A DNA stretch of 42,675 nucleotides from Stutzerimonas stutzeri (GCF_024448955.1 NZ_JAMOIH010000024.1:1-42675); one strand, 5' to 3'; counted from the first letter of the stretch, positions 11,632 to 23,092 are shown. Translations and numbers: made by a program. The notes: generated from the letters alone by a model not told the origin.

Positions 11632-12276
11632 ATGGTCGCTATTACACTCACGCCCAAGATCAAGAACATCGACAAACTACTCGCACACTGTCATCGCCGT
11701 CGCTATACCGCTAAGAGCACCATCATCTATGCGGGTGATCGAAGCGAGACGCTCTTTTTCATTGTGAAAGGCTCGGTCACCATCCTGATCGAAGATGACG
11801 ATGGTCGAGAAATGATCATCGCCTACCTCAACTCCGGAGACTTCTTCGGCGAGATGGGGCTATTCGAAAAGGAGGGCTCGGAGAAGGAACGTAGCGCGTG
11901 GGTACGCGCAAAGACCGAATGCGAGGTCGCCGAACTGAGCTACGCCAAGTTCCGTGAACTGACACAGCAGGATCCTGACATCCTCTACGCGCTCGGCAGT
12001 CAGATGGCCGAACGTTTGCGCAACACCACCCGCAAAGTAGGCGACCTGGCTTTCCTCGACGTCACCGGCCGCGTAGCCCGCACCCTGCTCGACCTCTGCA
12101 AACAGCCCGATGCGATGACGCATCCCGATGGCATGCAGATCAAGATCACTCGTCAGGAAATAGGCCGCATCGTCGGCTGTTCCAGGGAGATGGTCGGGCG
12201 CGTACTCAAGAGCCTGGAATCCCAAGGCCTTGTGCACGTCAAGGGCAAGACCATGGTGGTATTTGGTACTCGCTGA
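11632..12276 (+). CDS. vfr: cAMP-responsive regulator Vfr (CRP family)
   Basis: Global cAMP-binding transcription regulator, the Pseudomonas counterpart of CRP. In P. aeruginosa it controls virulence, twitching and quorum sensing. The cyclic-nucleotide domain carries FFGEMGLF (71-78) and the phosphate-contacting R87-S88. The C-terminal helix-turn-helix is [20 protein letters not shown] (172-191). The ATG at 11632 gives the standard 214 aa; an in-frame ATG at 11524 would add an uncharacteristic 36 residues. It stands alone and is followed by a strong terminator shared with trpC. Confidence 0.95.
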   Translation: MVAITLTPKIKNIDKLLAHCHRRRYTAKSTIIYAGDRSETLFFIVKGSVTILIEDDDGREMIIAYLNSGDFFGEMGLFEKEGSEKERSAWVRAKTECEVAELSYAKFRELTQQDPDILYALGSQMAERLRNTTRKVGDLAFLDVTGRVARTLLDLCKQPDAMTHPDGMQIKITRQEIGRIVGCSREMVGRVLKSLESQGLVHVKGKTMVVFGTR

Positions 12277-12289
12277 GCGTTGCTCACCA

Positions 12290-12320
12290 TTAAAAAGCCG
12301 GCTTAGAGCCGGCTTTTTAA
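12290..12320. terminator. Bidirectional terminator between vfr and trpC
   Basis: A 14-bp perfect stem with core AAAAAGCCGGCT and its complement surrounds the loop TAG. The A-run and T-run at its two ends serve both converging transcripts. Confidence 0.93.
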
Positions 12321-12329
12321 TTTCTCGCG

Positions 12330-13166
12330 TTACTCCGGATCGCTGACCGGACGCGGACGGGAACGCCCGGGAAAGAACAAGCGTTGCAATTCTACGCCGG
12401 GCTCCTCGGCACGCATGAAGGCTTCACCCACCAGAAACGCGTACACCTCATTGATCTCCATCAGCTCTACATCGGCGCGATGCAGAATCCCGCTCTCGGT
12501 CACGACCAGACGGTCACGAGGGACACGCGGCAGCAGATCGAGGGTGGTTTCCAAGCTGAGTTCGAAGGTATGTAGGTTACGGTTGTTGATCCCGAGCAAG
12601 GGCGTCTCGAGGCGCAAGGCCCGATCCAGCTCCGCTCCGTCATGCACCTCGACCAACACATCAAGCCCTTGAGCCTTTGCCGCATCAGCCAGTTCACCCA
12701 TCTGCGCGTCTTCCAGCGCCGCGACGATCAGCAAAATGCAATCGGCCCCCAGCGCCCGCGCCTCGACCACTTGATAAGGATCGACCATGAAGTCCTTGCG
12801 GATCACCGGTAGCGTGCATGCAGCGCGGGCCTGCTTGAGATACTCATCGGCGCCCTGAAAGAAATCGATGTCGGTCAGCACCGACAGGCAGGTCGCACCG
12901 CCAGCCTCGTAACTCCTGGCAATATCTGCGGGTACGAAGTCCTCGCGCAGCACGCCTTTGCTTGGCGAGGCTTTCTTTACTTCGGCGATGACTGCCGGCT
13001 GCTTATTACGAGCCTGCTCCTGCAAGCTCCGGGCGAAACCACGAACGGGGTCTGCCGCAGCCGCCAGCCGCTCGAGCTCCTCCAGACCGACACGGGCTCG
13101 GCGCTCGGCCACTTCCTCATGCTTGCGAGTGATGATCTTTTCTAGAACTGTCGGCACACCGCTCAT
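12330..13166 (-). CDS. trpC: Indole-3-glycerol phosphate synthase
   Basis: Closes the indole ring in tryptophan synthesis, converting CdRP to indole-3-glycerol phosphate. It is a monofunctional 278-aa TIM barrel, not fused to TrpF. The hallmark [13 protein letters not shown] motif is near residues 58-70, with FMVDPYQV and [10 protein letters not shown] further on. Its ATG overlaps the trpD stop (ATGA), so translation is coupled. It is the last gene of the trpEGDC operon and ends at the terminator shared with vfr. Confidence 0.96.
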   Translation of the reverse strand: MSGVPTVLEKIITRKHEEVAERRARVGLEELERLAAAADPVRGFARSLQEQARNKQPAVIAEVKKASPSKGVLREDFVPADIARSYEAGGATCLSVLTDIDFFQGADEYLKQARAACTLPVIRKDFMVDPYQVVEARALGADCILLIVAALEDAQMGELADAAKAQGLDVLVEVHDGAELDRALRLETPLLGINNRNLHTFELSLETTLDLLPRVPRDRLVVTESGILHRADVELMEINEVYAFLVGEAFMRAEEPGVELQRLFFPGRSRPRPVSDPE

Positions 13167-14209
13167 TGCGATTTCTCCTGCCTGAATATCGCGCTAAAGG
13201 ACACCAGTTCTTCCAACCGGTCCCGTGCCAGACCGGTGTGCAGTGCGTCATGCGCCAATTCGACGCCCTCTTTCAGCGTGCCTGCGACATCGGCCGCGTA
13301 AAGCGCGGCGCCGGCATTCAGCACGATCATGTCGGCGGCCTTCTGTCCGTTTTCGGTTTTGCGCCGGCCCAGCGCATCCCGGATCAACGTCAGCGAACCC
13401 TGAGCATCGTCGACGTTCAGGCCGATCAGGCTCTGGCTCTTGATACCGAAATCTTCCGGCTGAATGCGGTATTCGGTGATCTCACCATTTTTCAGCTCGG
13501 CGACATGAGTCGGCGCCGCCAGGCTTATTTCATCCAGACCGTCCTGTGCGTGTACGACCAGTACATGCTTGCTGCCCAGACGCGCCAGCACCTCGGCCAT
13601 CGGCCGGCAGAGTTCCTTGCTGAACACACCGAGCACCTGATGCTTCACGCCAGCCGGGTTGGACATCGGCCCGAGGATATTGAACAGCGTGCGCAACCCC
13701 AGTTCGCGGCGGGGCGCGGCGGCAAACTTCATCGCACCGTGATGCGCCGGCGCGAACATGAAGCCAACCCCTACGGTATCCACACTGCGCGAGACTTGCT
13801 CCGGCGTCAGGTCCAGATAAACGCCGGCCGCCTCGAGCAGATCGGCGCTGCCGCTCTTGCCCGACACCGCGCGGTTTCCATGCTTGGCCACTTTGCCGCC
13901 AGCGGCTGCAACTACGAAAGCTGCGGCGGTCGAGACGTTGAAGATATTCATCCCGTCGCCGCCGGTGCCACAGGTATCCACCAGACGATGGGTATCGAAA
14001 TGCACCGGTTCGGCGAGCTCGCGCATCACCTGCACGGCACCGACGATCTCGTCGATGGTTTCACTCTTCATGCGCATCCCCATGAGGAACGCGCCGATCT
14101 GCGCATCGGTGCACTGGCCGGTCATAATCTGGCGCATGACGGCTTTCATTTCTTCAGTGCTGAGATCCAGCTGGCCAACGATGCGACTCAGGGCTTCCTT
14201 GATATCCAT
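13163..14209 (-). CDS. trpD: Anthranilate phosphoribosyltransferase
   Basis: Transfers phosphoribose from PRPP to anthranilate, the second committed step to tryptophan. The PRPP-binding glycine-rich loop appears as [18 protein letters not shown] near residues 78-95, with the second motif [17 protein letters not shown] after it. The 348-aa length is typical for the unfused enzyme. The start overlaps the trpG stop by one base (TGATG), and GGAGG lies inside the end of trpG. Confidence 0.96.
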   Translation of the reverse strand: MDIKEALSRIVGQLDLSTEEMKAVMRQIMTGQCTDAQIGAFLMGMRMKSETIDEIVGAVQVMRELAEPVHFDTHRLVDTCGTGGDGMNIFNVSTAAAFVVAAAGGKVAKHGNRAVSGKSGSADLLEAAGVYLDLTPEQVSRSVDTVGVGFMFAPAHHGAMKFAAAPRRELGLRTLFNILGPMSNPAGVKHQVLGVFSKELCRPMAEVLARLGSKHVLVVHAQDGLDEISLAAPTHVAELKNGEITEYRIQPEDFGIKSQSLIGLNVDDAQGSLTLIRDALGRRKTENGQKAADMIVLNAGAALYAADVAGTLKEGVELAHDALHTGLARDRLEELVSFSAIFRQEKSQ

Positions 14210-14802
14210 CAGCGCACGCCTCCGGTCTGCTTCAGAAAATTGGCGAACAGTTCGTGGCCCTGCTCGGTCAGGATGGACTCAGGATGGAACTGCACGCCTT
14301 CGACGTTCAGCGTCTTATGCCGCAGCCCCATGATCTCATCGATACCGCTGTCCTCGTTCTGGGTCCAGGCCGTGATTTCCAGACAATCGGGAAGCGTGTC
14401 GCGCTTGACTACCAGCGAGTGGTAACGGGTGACCGTCAGCGGATTGTTCAGCTCGGCGAATACTCCAGCGTTTTTATGGAAGACCGGACTGGTCTTGCCA
14501 TGCATCACCTGGCGGGCACGCACCACGTCGCCACCGAACGCCTGACCGATACTCTGATGGCCGAGGCAAACGCCGAGAATCGGCAGCTTGCCGGCGAAAT
14601 GGCGAATCAATTCCAGTGAAACGCCCGCCTCGTTCGGTGTGCAAGGGCCGGGCGAGACGACGATTCGCTCGGGGTGCAGGGCTTCGATTTCGGCCACGCT
14701 CAATTCATCGTTGCGCACCACTTTGACGTCGGCGCCAAGCTCGCCGAGGTATTGCACGACGTTGTAGGTAAAGGAATCGTAGTTATCCAGCATCAACAGC
14801 AT
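14209..14802 (-). CDS. trpG: Anthranilate synthase glutamine amidotransferase subunit
   Basis: Supplies ammonia from glutamine to TrpE. The 197-aa class I amidotransferase has nucleophile C79 in ILGVCLGHQ and the His/Glu pair H173 and E175 in QFHPES. I chose the ATG at 14802, preceded by AGGAG and located two bases after the trpE stop. An ATG at 14883 would overlap trpE by about 80 bases and add a non-homologous stretch. The direct trpE-trpG junction matters because P. aeruginosa carries the pyocin cluster there. Confidence 0.95.
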   Translation of the reverse strand: MLLMLDNYDSFTYNVVQYLGELGADVKVVRNDELSVAEIEALHPERIVVSPGPCTPNEAGVSLELIRHFAGKLPILGVCLGHQSIGQAFGGDVVRARQVMHGKTSPVFHKNAGVFAELNNPLTVTRYHSLVVKRDTLPDCLEITAWTQNEDSGIDEIMGLRHKTLNVEGVQFHPESILTEQGHELFANFLKQTGGVR

Positions 14803-14804
14803 GA

Positions 14805-16289
14805 TCAGTTCTCCTGCTGGTCGCGTTCGGCCAGGGCCACCGCGCGGAACATGGCGCGGCGTTTGTTGAGCGTTTCTTCCCATTCCAGTGCCGGCTGCGA
14901 ATCGGCGACGATGCCGGCGCCTGCCTGCACGTGCAGCTCGCCGTCCTTGATCACCGCGGTGCGGATCGCGATGGCGGTGTCCATGTTGCCGTTCCAGGCA
15001 AGATAGCCGACTGCGCCGCCGTAAACGCCGCGCTTGACCGGCTCCAGTTCGTCGATAATTTCCATGGCGCGGATCTTCGGCGCACCGGACAGCGTACCGG
15101 CGGGCAGGATTGCCCGCAGCGCATCCATTGCCGTCAGCGGTGCTTTGAGCTGACCGGTGACGTTGGAGACTATATGCATGACATTTGAGTAGCGTTCGAT
15201 GACCATCTTCTCGGTCAGCCGCACCGAGCCGTTCTCGGCGACGCGGCCCACGTCGTTGCGACCCAAGTCGATCAGCATTAAGTGTTCGGCTAGCTCCTTG
15301 GCGTCGCTGAGCAGATCCTGCTCCAGCGCAAGATCAGCCTCTTCGTTAGCCCCGCGCGGACGGGTACCGGCGATCGGCCGGACGGTGACCAGCCCTTCCT
15401 CGACACGCACCAGCACTTCCGGCGACGAGCCCACCACGTGGAAATCGCCAAAGTTGAAGAAGTACATATAGGGCGTCGGGTTGAAGCAACGCAGCGCGCG
15501 GTAGAGATCGATCGGCGCGGCCTTGAACGGAATCGACATGCGCTGGGAGATCACCACCTGCATGCAGTCGCCCGCGAGAATGTAGTCCTTGATGCGATTG
15601 ACCGCCTGCTCGTAATCGTCGCGGGTGAAGCTGGAGCGGAACGTTGGCTCGGCGCCACCACTCTTTTCGAAATCCAGGCCCAGGCGTGGCGTGATCGGCT
15701 GACGCAGCTTTTCGCGCAGCGCTTGCAGCTGCGCCTGCCCAGCCTCATAGGCCTGCGGTTGCGCCGGATCGACCAGCACGATGCAATGCAGCTTGCCGGC
15801 GAGGTTGTCGAACACCACCACCGCGTCGGACACCATCAGCAGGATATCCGGCGTGCCTAGCGGATCGGGATTCGGTCCCTTGGCCAGCTTGCGCTCCACA
15901 TAGCGCACACTGTCATAGCCGAAATAACCCACCAGTCCGCCATTGAATCGCGGCAAGCCCTCGACGGGCGCCACGCGATAACGCTGCTGGAAGGATTCGA
16001 CGAACGCCAGCGGGTCTTCCACTTCACAGCTTTCGATCTCGACGCCATCGGTGGTAACGCTGATGCGATGATCCTGCACCCGCAACACCGTGCGGCACGG
16101 CAGGCCGATGATCGAGTAACGCCCCCACTTCTCCCCGCCCTGCACGGATTCGAGCAGGTAGGAATTGGGCGCGTCGGCGAGCTTGAGATAGAGCGTCAGC
16201 GGCGTGTCGAAATCGGCGATGGTTTCGAACGACAGAGGGATGCGGTTGTGGCCTTCGGCGGCCAAACGCAGGAATTCTTCGCGGGTCAT
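14805..16289 (-). CDS. trpE: Anthranilate synthase component I
   Basis: Makes anthranilate from chorismate with ammonia from TrpG; first enzyme of the tryptophan branch and feedback-inhibited by Trp. The inhibitor-binding LLES motif is at residues 45-48. The C-terminal chorismate-binding domain has [21 protein letters not shown] and [11 protein letters not shown]. The ATG at 16289 follows a GAGG site and gives 494 aa, as in other pseudomonads; the extra 14 residues from an ATG at 16331 look spurious. A short Trp-containing leader frame lies 70 bases upstream. Confidence 0.96.
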   Translation of the reverse strand: MTREEFLRLAAEGHNRIPLSFETIADFDTPLTLYLKLADAPNSYLLESVQGGEKWGRYSIIGLPCRTVLRVQDHRISVTTDGVEIESCEVEDPLAFVESFQQRYRVAPVEGLPRFNGGLVGYFGYDSVRYVERKLAKGPNPDPLGTPDILLMVSDAVVVFDNLAGKLHCIVLVDPAQPQAYEAGQAQLQALREKLRQPITPRLGLDFEKSGGAEPTFRSSFTRDDYEQAVNRIKDYILAGDCMQVVISQRMSIPFKAAPIDLYRALRCFNPTPYMYFFNFGDFHVVGSSPEVLVRVEEGLVTVRPIAGTRPRGANEEADLALEQDLLSDAKELAEHLMLIDLGRNDVGRVAENGSVRLTEKMVIERYSNVMHIVSNVTGQLKAPLTAMDALRAILPAGTLSGAPKIRAMEIIDELEPVKRGVYGGAVGYLAWNGNMDTAIAIRTAVIKDGELHVQAGAGIVADSQPALEWEETLNKRRAMFRAVALAERDQQEN

Positions 16290-16324
16290 GTCAGCCTCGT
16301 GGTCGGAGGAGCTACTGGTCGAAT

Positions 16325-16351
16325 CGTGCAAACGTACCGGGCGTGCCGGCA
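16325..16351 (-). promoter_or_regulatory. Possible attenuator hairpin before trpE
   Basis: On the minus strand TGCCGG and CCGGTA flank the loop CACGC, one pair being a G-U wobble. A short T-stretch follows (CGTTTG). It lies between the leader frame and trpE. The stem is short, so I cannot say by eye whether it terminates. Confidence 0.3.
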
Positions 16352-16358
16352 GGAAACG

Positions 16359-16403
16359 TCAGGCGCGCCAGCGCCAACGGGCCAGGGCCTTGATGACATT
16401 CAT
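16359..16403 (-). CDS. trpL: Putative trp leader peptide
   Basis: A 14-codon frame on the minus strand reads MNVIKALARWRWRA and then stops with TGA. It lies 70 bases upstream of trpE and has two Trp codons within its last five residues. The same frame extends upstream to a GTG at 16427 and would then include a third Trp directly before the Met. No strong ribosome site is visible, so the true start is uncertain. Tryptophan attenuation of trpE and trpGDC has been reported in P. putida, which supports the idea. Here one leader could control all of trpEGDC. Confidence 0.6.
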   Translation of the reverse strand: MNVIKALARWRWRA

Positions 16404-16477
16404 CCATTGTTTGCGGGTGACCACCACGATCTGATCTCGTCTGCGGGATTTTCGGGATCTACGGAATAGAGGCCACA

Positions 16478-17179
16478 CTAGCGCAGCCCCGAAGCCGAAG
16501 CAACCAGCTCACGCAGGCCGTCGAGCACCAGCGCCGGCTGTTCGTTGGCGATAGGTTCGCCGTGGTTGTAACCGTAGCTGAGCGCGACGCAACGGACCTT
16601 CGCAGCCCTGGCAGCCCTGACATCGTTGCGCGAATCACCAACGAACAGCGATTGTTCGGCGTTCACATCCGCCTTGTCCATGACCCACAACAGCGCCGCC
16701 GGGTCGGGTTTCTGCTGAGGCAGCGTGTCGCCGCCGATCAGCCATTGAAAATAGCCAGCGAGGCCCTTCTCTTCCAACAGCGGTTCGATGAATTGCGCTG
16801 GCTTATTGGTAATGATCGCCAGCTTCACATCACGCTCACGCAGCCAGTCCAGGCATTCAAGTACGCCAGGATAGACAGTGGTCAGCTCATGCCCACCGGC
16901 GTAAGCCTGCATGAACAGCGCCAGCGCCTCGTCGGCCAGCTCATCGGCGACGCCATCATGTTCCAACTGGCCCGCCAAAGCGCGGCGCACCAGCACCCGC
17001 GAGCCGTTGCCGACCCAATCGCGCACCCGAGCCATGCCAGCGGGCTCGCGCCCCAACAGCATGAGCATCTTGTCCACCGCGGCGGCCAGGTCCGGTACTG
17101 AATCCATCAGCGTGCCGTCCAGATCGAACATCACCAGGCGCGGCAGTTGCCCCTCGAAGAGCTGTTCCAGGCGGGTCAT
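16478..17179 (-). CDS. gph: Phosphoglycolate phosphatase (HAD family)
   Basis: Hydrolyses 2-phosphoglycolate arising from DNA 3'-end repair. The 233-aa HAD-superfamily protein has catalytic aspartates D19 and D21 in [11 protein letters not shown], the IITNKP Thr motif, a conserved Lys in [12 protein letters not shown], and the FVGDSRND acidic pair. Its ATG overlaps the rpe stop (ATGA) and it lacks a good ribosome site of its own, so it is probably coupled to rpe. The family also includes MupP-like MurNAc-6P phosphatases, which I cannot exclude by eye, but the position next to rpe favours Gph. Confidence 0.88.
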   Translation of the reverse strand: MTRLEQLFEGQLPRLVMFDLDGTLMDSVPDLAAAVDKMLMLLGREPAGMARVRDWVGNGSRVLVRRALAGQLEHDGVADELADEALALFMQAYAGGHELTTVYPGVLECLDWLRERDVKLAIITNKPAQFIEPLLEEKGLAGYFQWLIGGDTLPQQKPDPAALLWVMDKADVNAEQSLFVGDSRNDVRAARAAKVRCVALSYGYNHGEPIANEQPALVLDGLRELVASASGLR

Positions 17180-17850
17180 GGGCGGGCCAGCGCCAGTTCG
17201 GCGCGCATCTGGTCGATCACCGCCTTGTAGTCCGGCTGATTGAAGATCGCCGAGCCGGCAACGAAGGTATCGGCGCCCGCCGCGGCGACTTCGCGGATGT
17301 TCTTTGGGTTCACGCCGCCATCGATCTCCAGCCGGATCTCTCGGCCGCTGGCATCGATCAGCGCGCGTGCTTCGCGCAGTTTGTCGAGGGTGTTAGGAAT
17401 GAACTTCTGCCCCCCGAAACCGGGGTTGACGCTCATCAGCAGAACCATGTCGACCTTGTCCATGACGTACTTGAGCACGTCTAGCGGCGTCGCCGGGTTG
17501 AATACCAGGCCGGCCTTGGCGCCGCCATCCTTGATCAGCTGCAGCGAGCGATCGATGTGTTCAGAGGCTTCCGGGTGGAAGGTGATGTAGCTGGCGCCGG
17601 CTTCGAGGAAGTCGCCAATCATGCGATCCACCGGCTTGACCATTAGATGCACGTCGATAGGCGCAGTAACGCCGTGCTTGCGCAGCGCCGAGCAGACCAT
17701 CGGGCCGATGGTCAGGTTGGGCACGTAGTGGTTGTCCATCACATCGAAATGGACGATGTCCGCGCCGGCGGCGAGCACGTTGTCCACTTCCTCACCCAGA
17801 CGGGCGAAGTTGGCGGAAAGAATGGAGGGGGCGATGGCGAACGGCTGCAT
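17176..17850 (-). CDS. rpe: Ribulose-phosphate 3-epimerase
   Basis: Interconverts ribulose-5-phosphate and xylulose-5-phosphate in the pentose phosphate pathway. The 224-aa TIM barrel shows the family blocks [14 protein letters not shown] (6-19), [27 protein letters not shown] and LEIDGGVNP, including the metal-binding His and Asp residues. The ATG at 17850 follows GAGG; an ATG at 17976 would run back into gabT. gph is translationally coupled downstream. A TACAAT -10-like hexamer lies about 35 bases upstream. Confidence 0.96.
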   Translation of the reverse strand: MQPFAIAPSILSANFARLGEEVDNVLAAGADIVHFDVMDNHYVPNLTIGPMVCSALRKHGVTAPIDVHLMVKPVDRMIGDFLEAGASYITFHPEASEHIDRSLQLIKDGGAKAGLVFNPATPLDVLKYVMDKVDMVLLMSVNPGFGGQKFIPNTLDKLREARALIDASGREIRLEIDGGVNPKNIREVAAAGADTFVAGSAIFNQPDYKAVIDQMRAELALARP

Positions 17851-17883
17851 GACGACCTCGAGTAGCACGGCGGAATGCCGCGC

Positions 17884-17889
17884 ATTGTA
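17884..17889 (-). promoter_or_regulatory. -10-like TACAAT before rpe
   Basis: TACAAT on the minus strand matches five of six bases of the sigma-70 -10 consensus and lies about 35 bases before the rpe start. No good -35 hexamer is visible at 16-18 bases spacing. Confidence 0.35.
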
Positions 17890-17906
17890 CCCGAGGGGCC
17901 GGCATT

Positions 17907-17946
17907 GCGGCGCGCCTGGCAGCCCTTGCGGGGGCCGGCGCGCCGC
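17907..17946. repeat. 10-bp perfect GC-rich inverted repeat between gabT and rpe
   Basis: GCGGCGCGCC (17907-17916) and GGCGCGCCGC (17937-17946) flank 20 bases that also pair in part (GCCC with GGGC). It would form a very stable hairpin after gabT, but no T-run follows on the minus strand. It could be a transcript-end stabiliser or a non-canonical terminator. Confidence 0.5.
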
Positions 17947-17954
17947 AGGGTGGC

Positions 17955-19235
17955 TCAGGTCAACTCGTCGAAGCACTCACTGATGATCGCCAGACCGCGT
18001 TCGAGCACGTCGTCCTCGACCGTCAGCGGCACCAGCACGCGCAGCACGTTGTAATAGGTACCGCAGGACAGCAGGATCAGCCCCTTCTCCCGCGCTCGCG
18101 CGACGATTTGCGAAGTCAGCGCCGCCGCAGGGCGCGTATGATCGCCGTCCTCGAACAGCTCGACGGCTACCATCGCGCCCAATCCACGCACTTCACCGAT
18201 TTCCTTATGCCGCGCCTGGATGGTTTCGAGGCCAGCGGTGAGTTTTTCTGCCACCACCTTGCAGCGTTCGAGCAGTTTTTCTTCGTCGAATATCTCCAGC
18301 ACCGCCAGCGCCGCCGCGCAGGACAGCGGATTGCCCGCGTAGGTGCCGCCCAGGCCGCCCGGCGCGATGGCGTCCATCAGCTCGGCCTTGCCACACACAC
18401 CGGCAATCGGGAAGCCGCCGCCGACGGACTTGGCGAAAGTGGTCAGGTCCGCGGCCACACCCATCTGCTCCATAGCGAAGAAGGTGCCGGTACGGCCCGC
18501 GCCAGTCTGCACTTCATCGGCGATCAGCAAGATACCGTGCTGATCGCACAGCGCACGCAGGCGGATCATGAAGCCCTTCGGCGCGACGTTGAATCCGCCC
18601 TCGCCCTGCACCGGCTCGATGATGATGGCGGCGATGTCGCGTGGTTCGGCGTCGTTCTTGAAGATGCGCTCGATGCTGGCGATCGACTCGTCGACCCCGA
18701 CACCATGGATCGAACAGGGATACAGCGCGCGGAAGATCCCACCCGGCATCAACCCCATGCCCGCCGAGTACGGCGCGACCTTACCGGTCAGGCCTAGGGT
18801 CATCATGGTGCGGCCGTGATAGGCGCCGGTAAAAGCGATCACCCCGGCGCGTCCGGTGGCAGCACGGGCGATCTTCACCGCGTTCTCCACCGCTTCGGAG
18901 CCGGTGGTCACCAGCAGGGTCTTCTTGGCGAAATCGCCCGGCACCCGTGCGTTGATCTTCTCGCACAGCTCGACGTAGGGCTCATACGCCAGCACCTGGA
19001 AGCAGGTATGGGTCAGTTTGTGGAGTTGTTCCTCCACCGCCTTGATGATCTTCGGGTGCAGGTGGCCAGTATTCAGCACAGCGATGCCGCCGGCGAAGTC
19101 GATGAATTCGCGACCTTCGACATCGACCACGCTGCTGTTTTTCGCATGGTCGGCGAAGATCGGATGGATCTGACCGACGCCACGGGGAACGGCGGCGACA
19201 CGGCGCTGCATCAGGGATTCGTTGGTCTTGCTCAT
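17955..19235 (-). CDS. gabT: 4-aminobutyrate aminotransferase
   Basis: PLP enzyme moving the amino group of GABA to 2-oxoglutarate, giving succinate semialdehyde. The 426-aa class III aminotransferase has [14 protein letters not shown] before the PLP lysine at about K269 in [11 protein letters not shown]. The ATG at 19235 follows a GAGGAG site. Its usual partner gabD, the semialdehyde dehydrogenase, is not next to it; upstream is the divergent DUF3530 gene and downstream is rpe. The related 5-aminovalerate or ornithine-type transaminases are less likely given the close fit to Pseudomonas GabT. Confidence 0.9.
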   Translation of the reverse strand: MSKTNESLMQRRVAAVPRGVGQIHPIFADHAKNSSVVDVEGREFIDFAGGIAVLNTGHLHPKIIKAVEEQLHKLTHTCFQVLAYEPYVELCEKINARVPGDFAKKTLLVTTGSEAVENAVKIARAATGRAGVIAFTGAYHGRTMMTLGLTGKVAPYSAGMGLMPGGIFRALYPCSIHGVGVDESIASIERIFKNDAEPRDIAAIIIEPVQGEGGFNVAPKGFMIRLRALCDQHGILLIADEVQTGAGRTGTFFAMEQMGVAADLTTFAKSVGGGFPIAGVCGKAELMDAIAPGGLGGTYAGNPLSCAAALAVLEIFDEEKLLERCKVVAEKLTAGLETIQARHKEIGEVRGLGAMVAVELFEDGDHTRPAAALTSQIVARAREKGLILLSCGTYYNVLRVLVPLTVEDDVLERGLAIISECFDELT

Positions 19236-19354
19236 AAGCTCCTCAGTAGCCACTCATCGTCGGATCGGGTCGAAATGAACGCAGGGAAACGAGCGCGGCA
19301 GCATACGATGATCGACTGTCGAGCCTTTATAGCGTTCGGATTACAGTAGAACGC

Positions 19355-19372
19355 CGTGCATTATTTTGCACG
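19355..19372. promoter_or_regulatory. Palindromic operator candidate between gabT and the DUF3530 gene
   Basis: CGTGCA and TGCACG flank six AT bases in the divergent promoter region. The 6-6-6 symmetry resembles a dimeric repressor site. The binding protein is unknown. Confidence 0.35.
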
Positions 19373-19483
19373 ACCAATTTTCAGTCTGCCTTCCGTTAGA
19401 CTGGCGACTCTGGAGTCACAGGCACCGCAAACGGCGCCGCCCAGCTCCATCACAGACTCGGCAGGTCAACACCAGGAGTATCA

Positions 19484-20494
19484 ATGCCTCGTTATCGTGA
19501 CTCTCTGCGCTTGCTTGCTCTCCTGTCAGTGACCGCGACTGCACTGTCGGTTAGCGCGGATGAGCCAGCCACCCAAGAAGTGGCGCCTGCTCCTGCGCCA
19601 ATAGAGCGTCCGCCGCTGCCCTCACGCAGTGACACCATAGCCGCTGACCTGCTGCGCCAGCTGCCTAGCGCCGAGTTCGTCAACCTGACGGCAGGCTCCG
19701 ATAATTTCGTCGCACTGTGGCGACCTGCCAATGTCGGCGAAGCCAAAGGGGTAATCGTTCTGCTGCCGGGAGAAGGCGAAAGCGCAGACTGGCCGCGCGG
19801 CATTGGCCCGCTGCGCCGCGGCCTGCCCGATTACGGCTGGCATACCCTGAGTCTCAGCCTGCCGGATTCGCTCAACCCTATCCCGGCCGCCGTCCCGGAC
19901 GAATCGACAGAGCCACTGGTCGAACAGACCGAAGCCGACGCAGAACCGCCCGTAGAAGACGAGCCACCCAGCGAAGCAGGTTATCTGCCCGAGGAAGCCG
20001 CAGCCACGCCGGATAAACAGCCGATCGAGCTCACCGAAGCGGATGAGCCCATCGAGCCAGCAGTTGCGCAACCAAACCAGGCCGAGCAGATTGCTGAACG
20101 TATCGAAGCGGCACTCGCCTTCGCCCGCAGCAAGCAACCAGCGGCCATTGTGCTGCTCGGTCAGGGCACCGGCAGCTATTGGGCCGCGCGTTATCTGCAG
20201 CAACTGGCGCCGGTCGATGTCAGGCATCTGTTGATGATCCAGCCACGCCAACCCGACGGGCAGGACGAGCCGCTCGAGCGATTGATCGCGACGCTCAAGC
20301 TGGCGACCGGCGACATCTATTACAGGACCAGCGTCAGCCAGCGCGCCGCGGCCCGCGAGCGGCTCAACGCCAGCCGTCGAAATAGCCATCCGGCTTATAT
20401 ACAGGTGGGGTTGCAGCCGTTGAACGGCGATCTCGAAACCGGACAGGAGCAGCTGCTGCGGCGAGTTCGTGGCTGGCTGGGCAAGCAGCCTTGA
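19484..20494 (+). CDS. DUF3530 family exported alpha/beta-hydrolase-like protein
   Basis: A 336-aa protein with a clear signal peptide (hydrophobic stretch about residues 9-24, cleavage near SVSA-DE). A periplasmic hydrolase-like domain is interrupted by a Glu/Pro-rich low-complexity stretch at about 139-200. The expected nucleophile elbow reads GQGTGS (226-231), lacking the central Ser of GxSxG. It may therefore be non-catalytic, or use another residue. AGGAG precedes the ATG. It converges with djlA, leaving nine bases between the stops. Function is unknown; the family call rests on overall pattern. Confidence 0.75.
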   Translation: MPRYRDSLRLLALLSVTATALSVSADEPATQEVAPAPAPIERPPLPSRSDTIAADLLRQLPSAEFVNLTAGSDNFVALWRPANVGEAKGVIVLLPGEGESADWPRGIGPLRRGLPDYGWHTLSLSLPDSLNPIPAAVPDESTEPLVEQTEADAEPPVEDEPPSEAGYLPEEAAATPDKQPIELTEADEPIEPAVAQPNQAEQIAERIEAALAFARSKQPAAIVLLGQGTGSYWAARYLQQLAPVDVRHLLMIQPRQPDGQDEPLERLIATLKLATGDIYYRTSVSQRAAARERLNASRRNSHPAYIQVGLQPLNGDLETGQEQLLRRVRGWLGKQP

Positions 20495-20503
20495 ATTGAG
20501 GCG

Positions 20504-21274
20504 TTAACGAAAACCGCGACGCTCGCGGATTAGGGTGTAGGCGTTGTGCAGTTCGCGGGTTCGCTCAGTCGCCTCGCGAACCTGCTGTGCAGTGGCACCC
20601 GCTCCGGCCTGCTTGTCCGGGTGGTGCTTGCTGAGCAACCGGCGATAGGCGCGCTTGATCGCCTGGGGTTCGCTGTCGGCGCGCACGCCCAGCAACCGCA
20701 TGGCCTGCTCATAGGCGCCGCCCAGGTTAGTTGGCGCGCCCTGGCGCCGACCACCACTGGGGTCCAGCGCCGCGATGGCCGCCGAATCCCAGCCCATCCA
20801 CTTACCCCAGAGCATGATCAATTCATGCTCGCGCGCATCGATCGGCCCCTGTGCGCGCGCCATCCGCCAGCAAGCCTGGAGCACCGCCTTGGCCGCGTCA
20901 TGCTGCCCCTGCAGGCGCTGCAGTGGTTCGCGCAAGCCGTCGCCGCTGGACTTGCCCCGGTAGAACGCATCGATGGCTGAACGCTGGGCCGCGGGGCTCA
21001 GCTGCAGCCGCTGCATCTCCCGGCGCGCGGCCTGAATGTGCGCCTCACTGATCCGACCGCCGCTCTTGGCCAGGCGCCCGAGGAGGAAAAACAGCAATTC
21101 CTCGCCGTGCATCAGCGCCTTGTTACCAGTCATGCGATCGCGCAGCCTGACCCAGGAATTCAACCCGAACCGGCGATCGAGCACCTGCCCAAGCAGCGCA
21201 CCAAGCAGAGCCCCCGGAATGCTCGCGATCAACCAACCGGCCAGCGCACCCAACAGCGTAATGGGCCAGAACAT
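20504..21274 (-). CDS. djlA: Membrane-anchored co-chaperone DjlA
   Basis: A type III J-domain protein that stimulates DnaK. The 256-aa protein starts with one glycine-rich membrane helix (about 4-30). A TerB-like helical domain follows (about 55-160), then a C-terminal J domain with the invariant HPD in LLSKHHPDKQ. GGAGG lies before the start, and the gene directly abuts murU. It completes the amgK-murU-djlA operon, although its role with the sugar kinases is not obvious. Confidence 0.9.
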   Translation of the reverse strand: MFWPITLLGALAGWLIASIPGALLGALLGQVLDRRFGLNSWVRLRDRMTGNKALMHGEELLFFLLGRLAKSGGRISEAHIQAARREMQRLQLSPAAQRSAIDAFYRGKSSGDGLREPLQRLQGQHDAAKAVLQACWRMARAQGPIDAREHELIMLWGKWMGWDSAAIAALDPSGGRRQGAPTNLGGAYEQAMRLLGVRADSEPQAIKRAYRRLLSKHHPDKQAGAGATAQQVREATERTRELHNAYTLIRERRGFR

Positions 21275-22962
<1,688 letters not shown>

Positions 22963-23092
22963 ATCAGTGCTCTCCACGGCGCTAGCCGATAGGCGGGTCA
23001 TGCTTTATTATCCAGCATCTTTTTCAGCCCATCGAGAGGCGTGCGGCCCAGCCCGGCCGATGGCTCGCCGTAAGCACGGATCAAAAAACAAG

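Noticed and set aside
13166..14425. 419-codon open frame opposite trpD and trpG
   Set aside because: An antisense shadow of strongly conserved trp genes.
19355..19372. Sigma-54 promoter or NtrC site near gabT
   Set aside because: The GG and GC dinucleotides of a -24/-12 promoter are not at the right spacing, and the half-sites are everted relative to the NtrC consensus.
22967..23092. N-terminal extension of lptD
   Set aside because: Overlaps the amgK start, has no ribosome site, and would place 42 residues before a good signal peptide.
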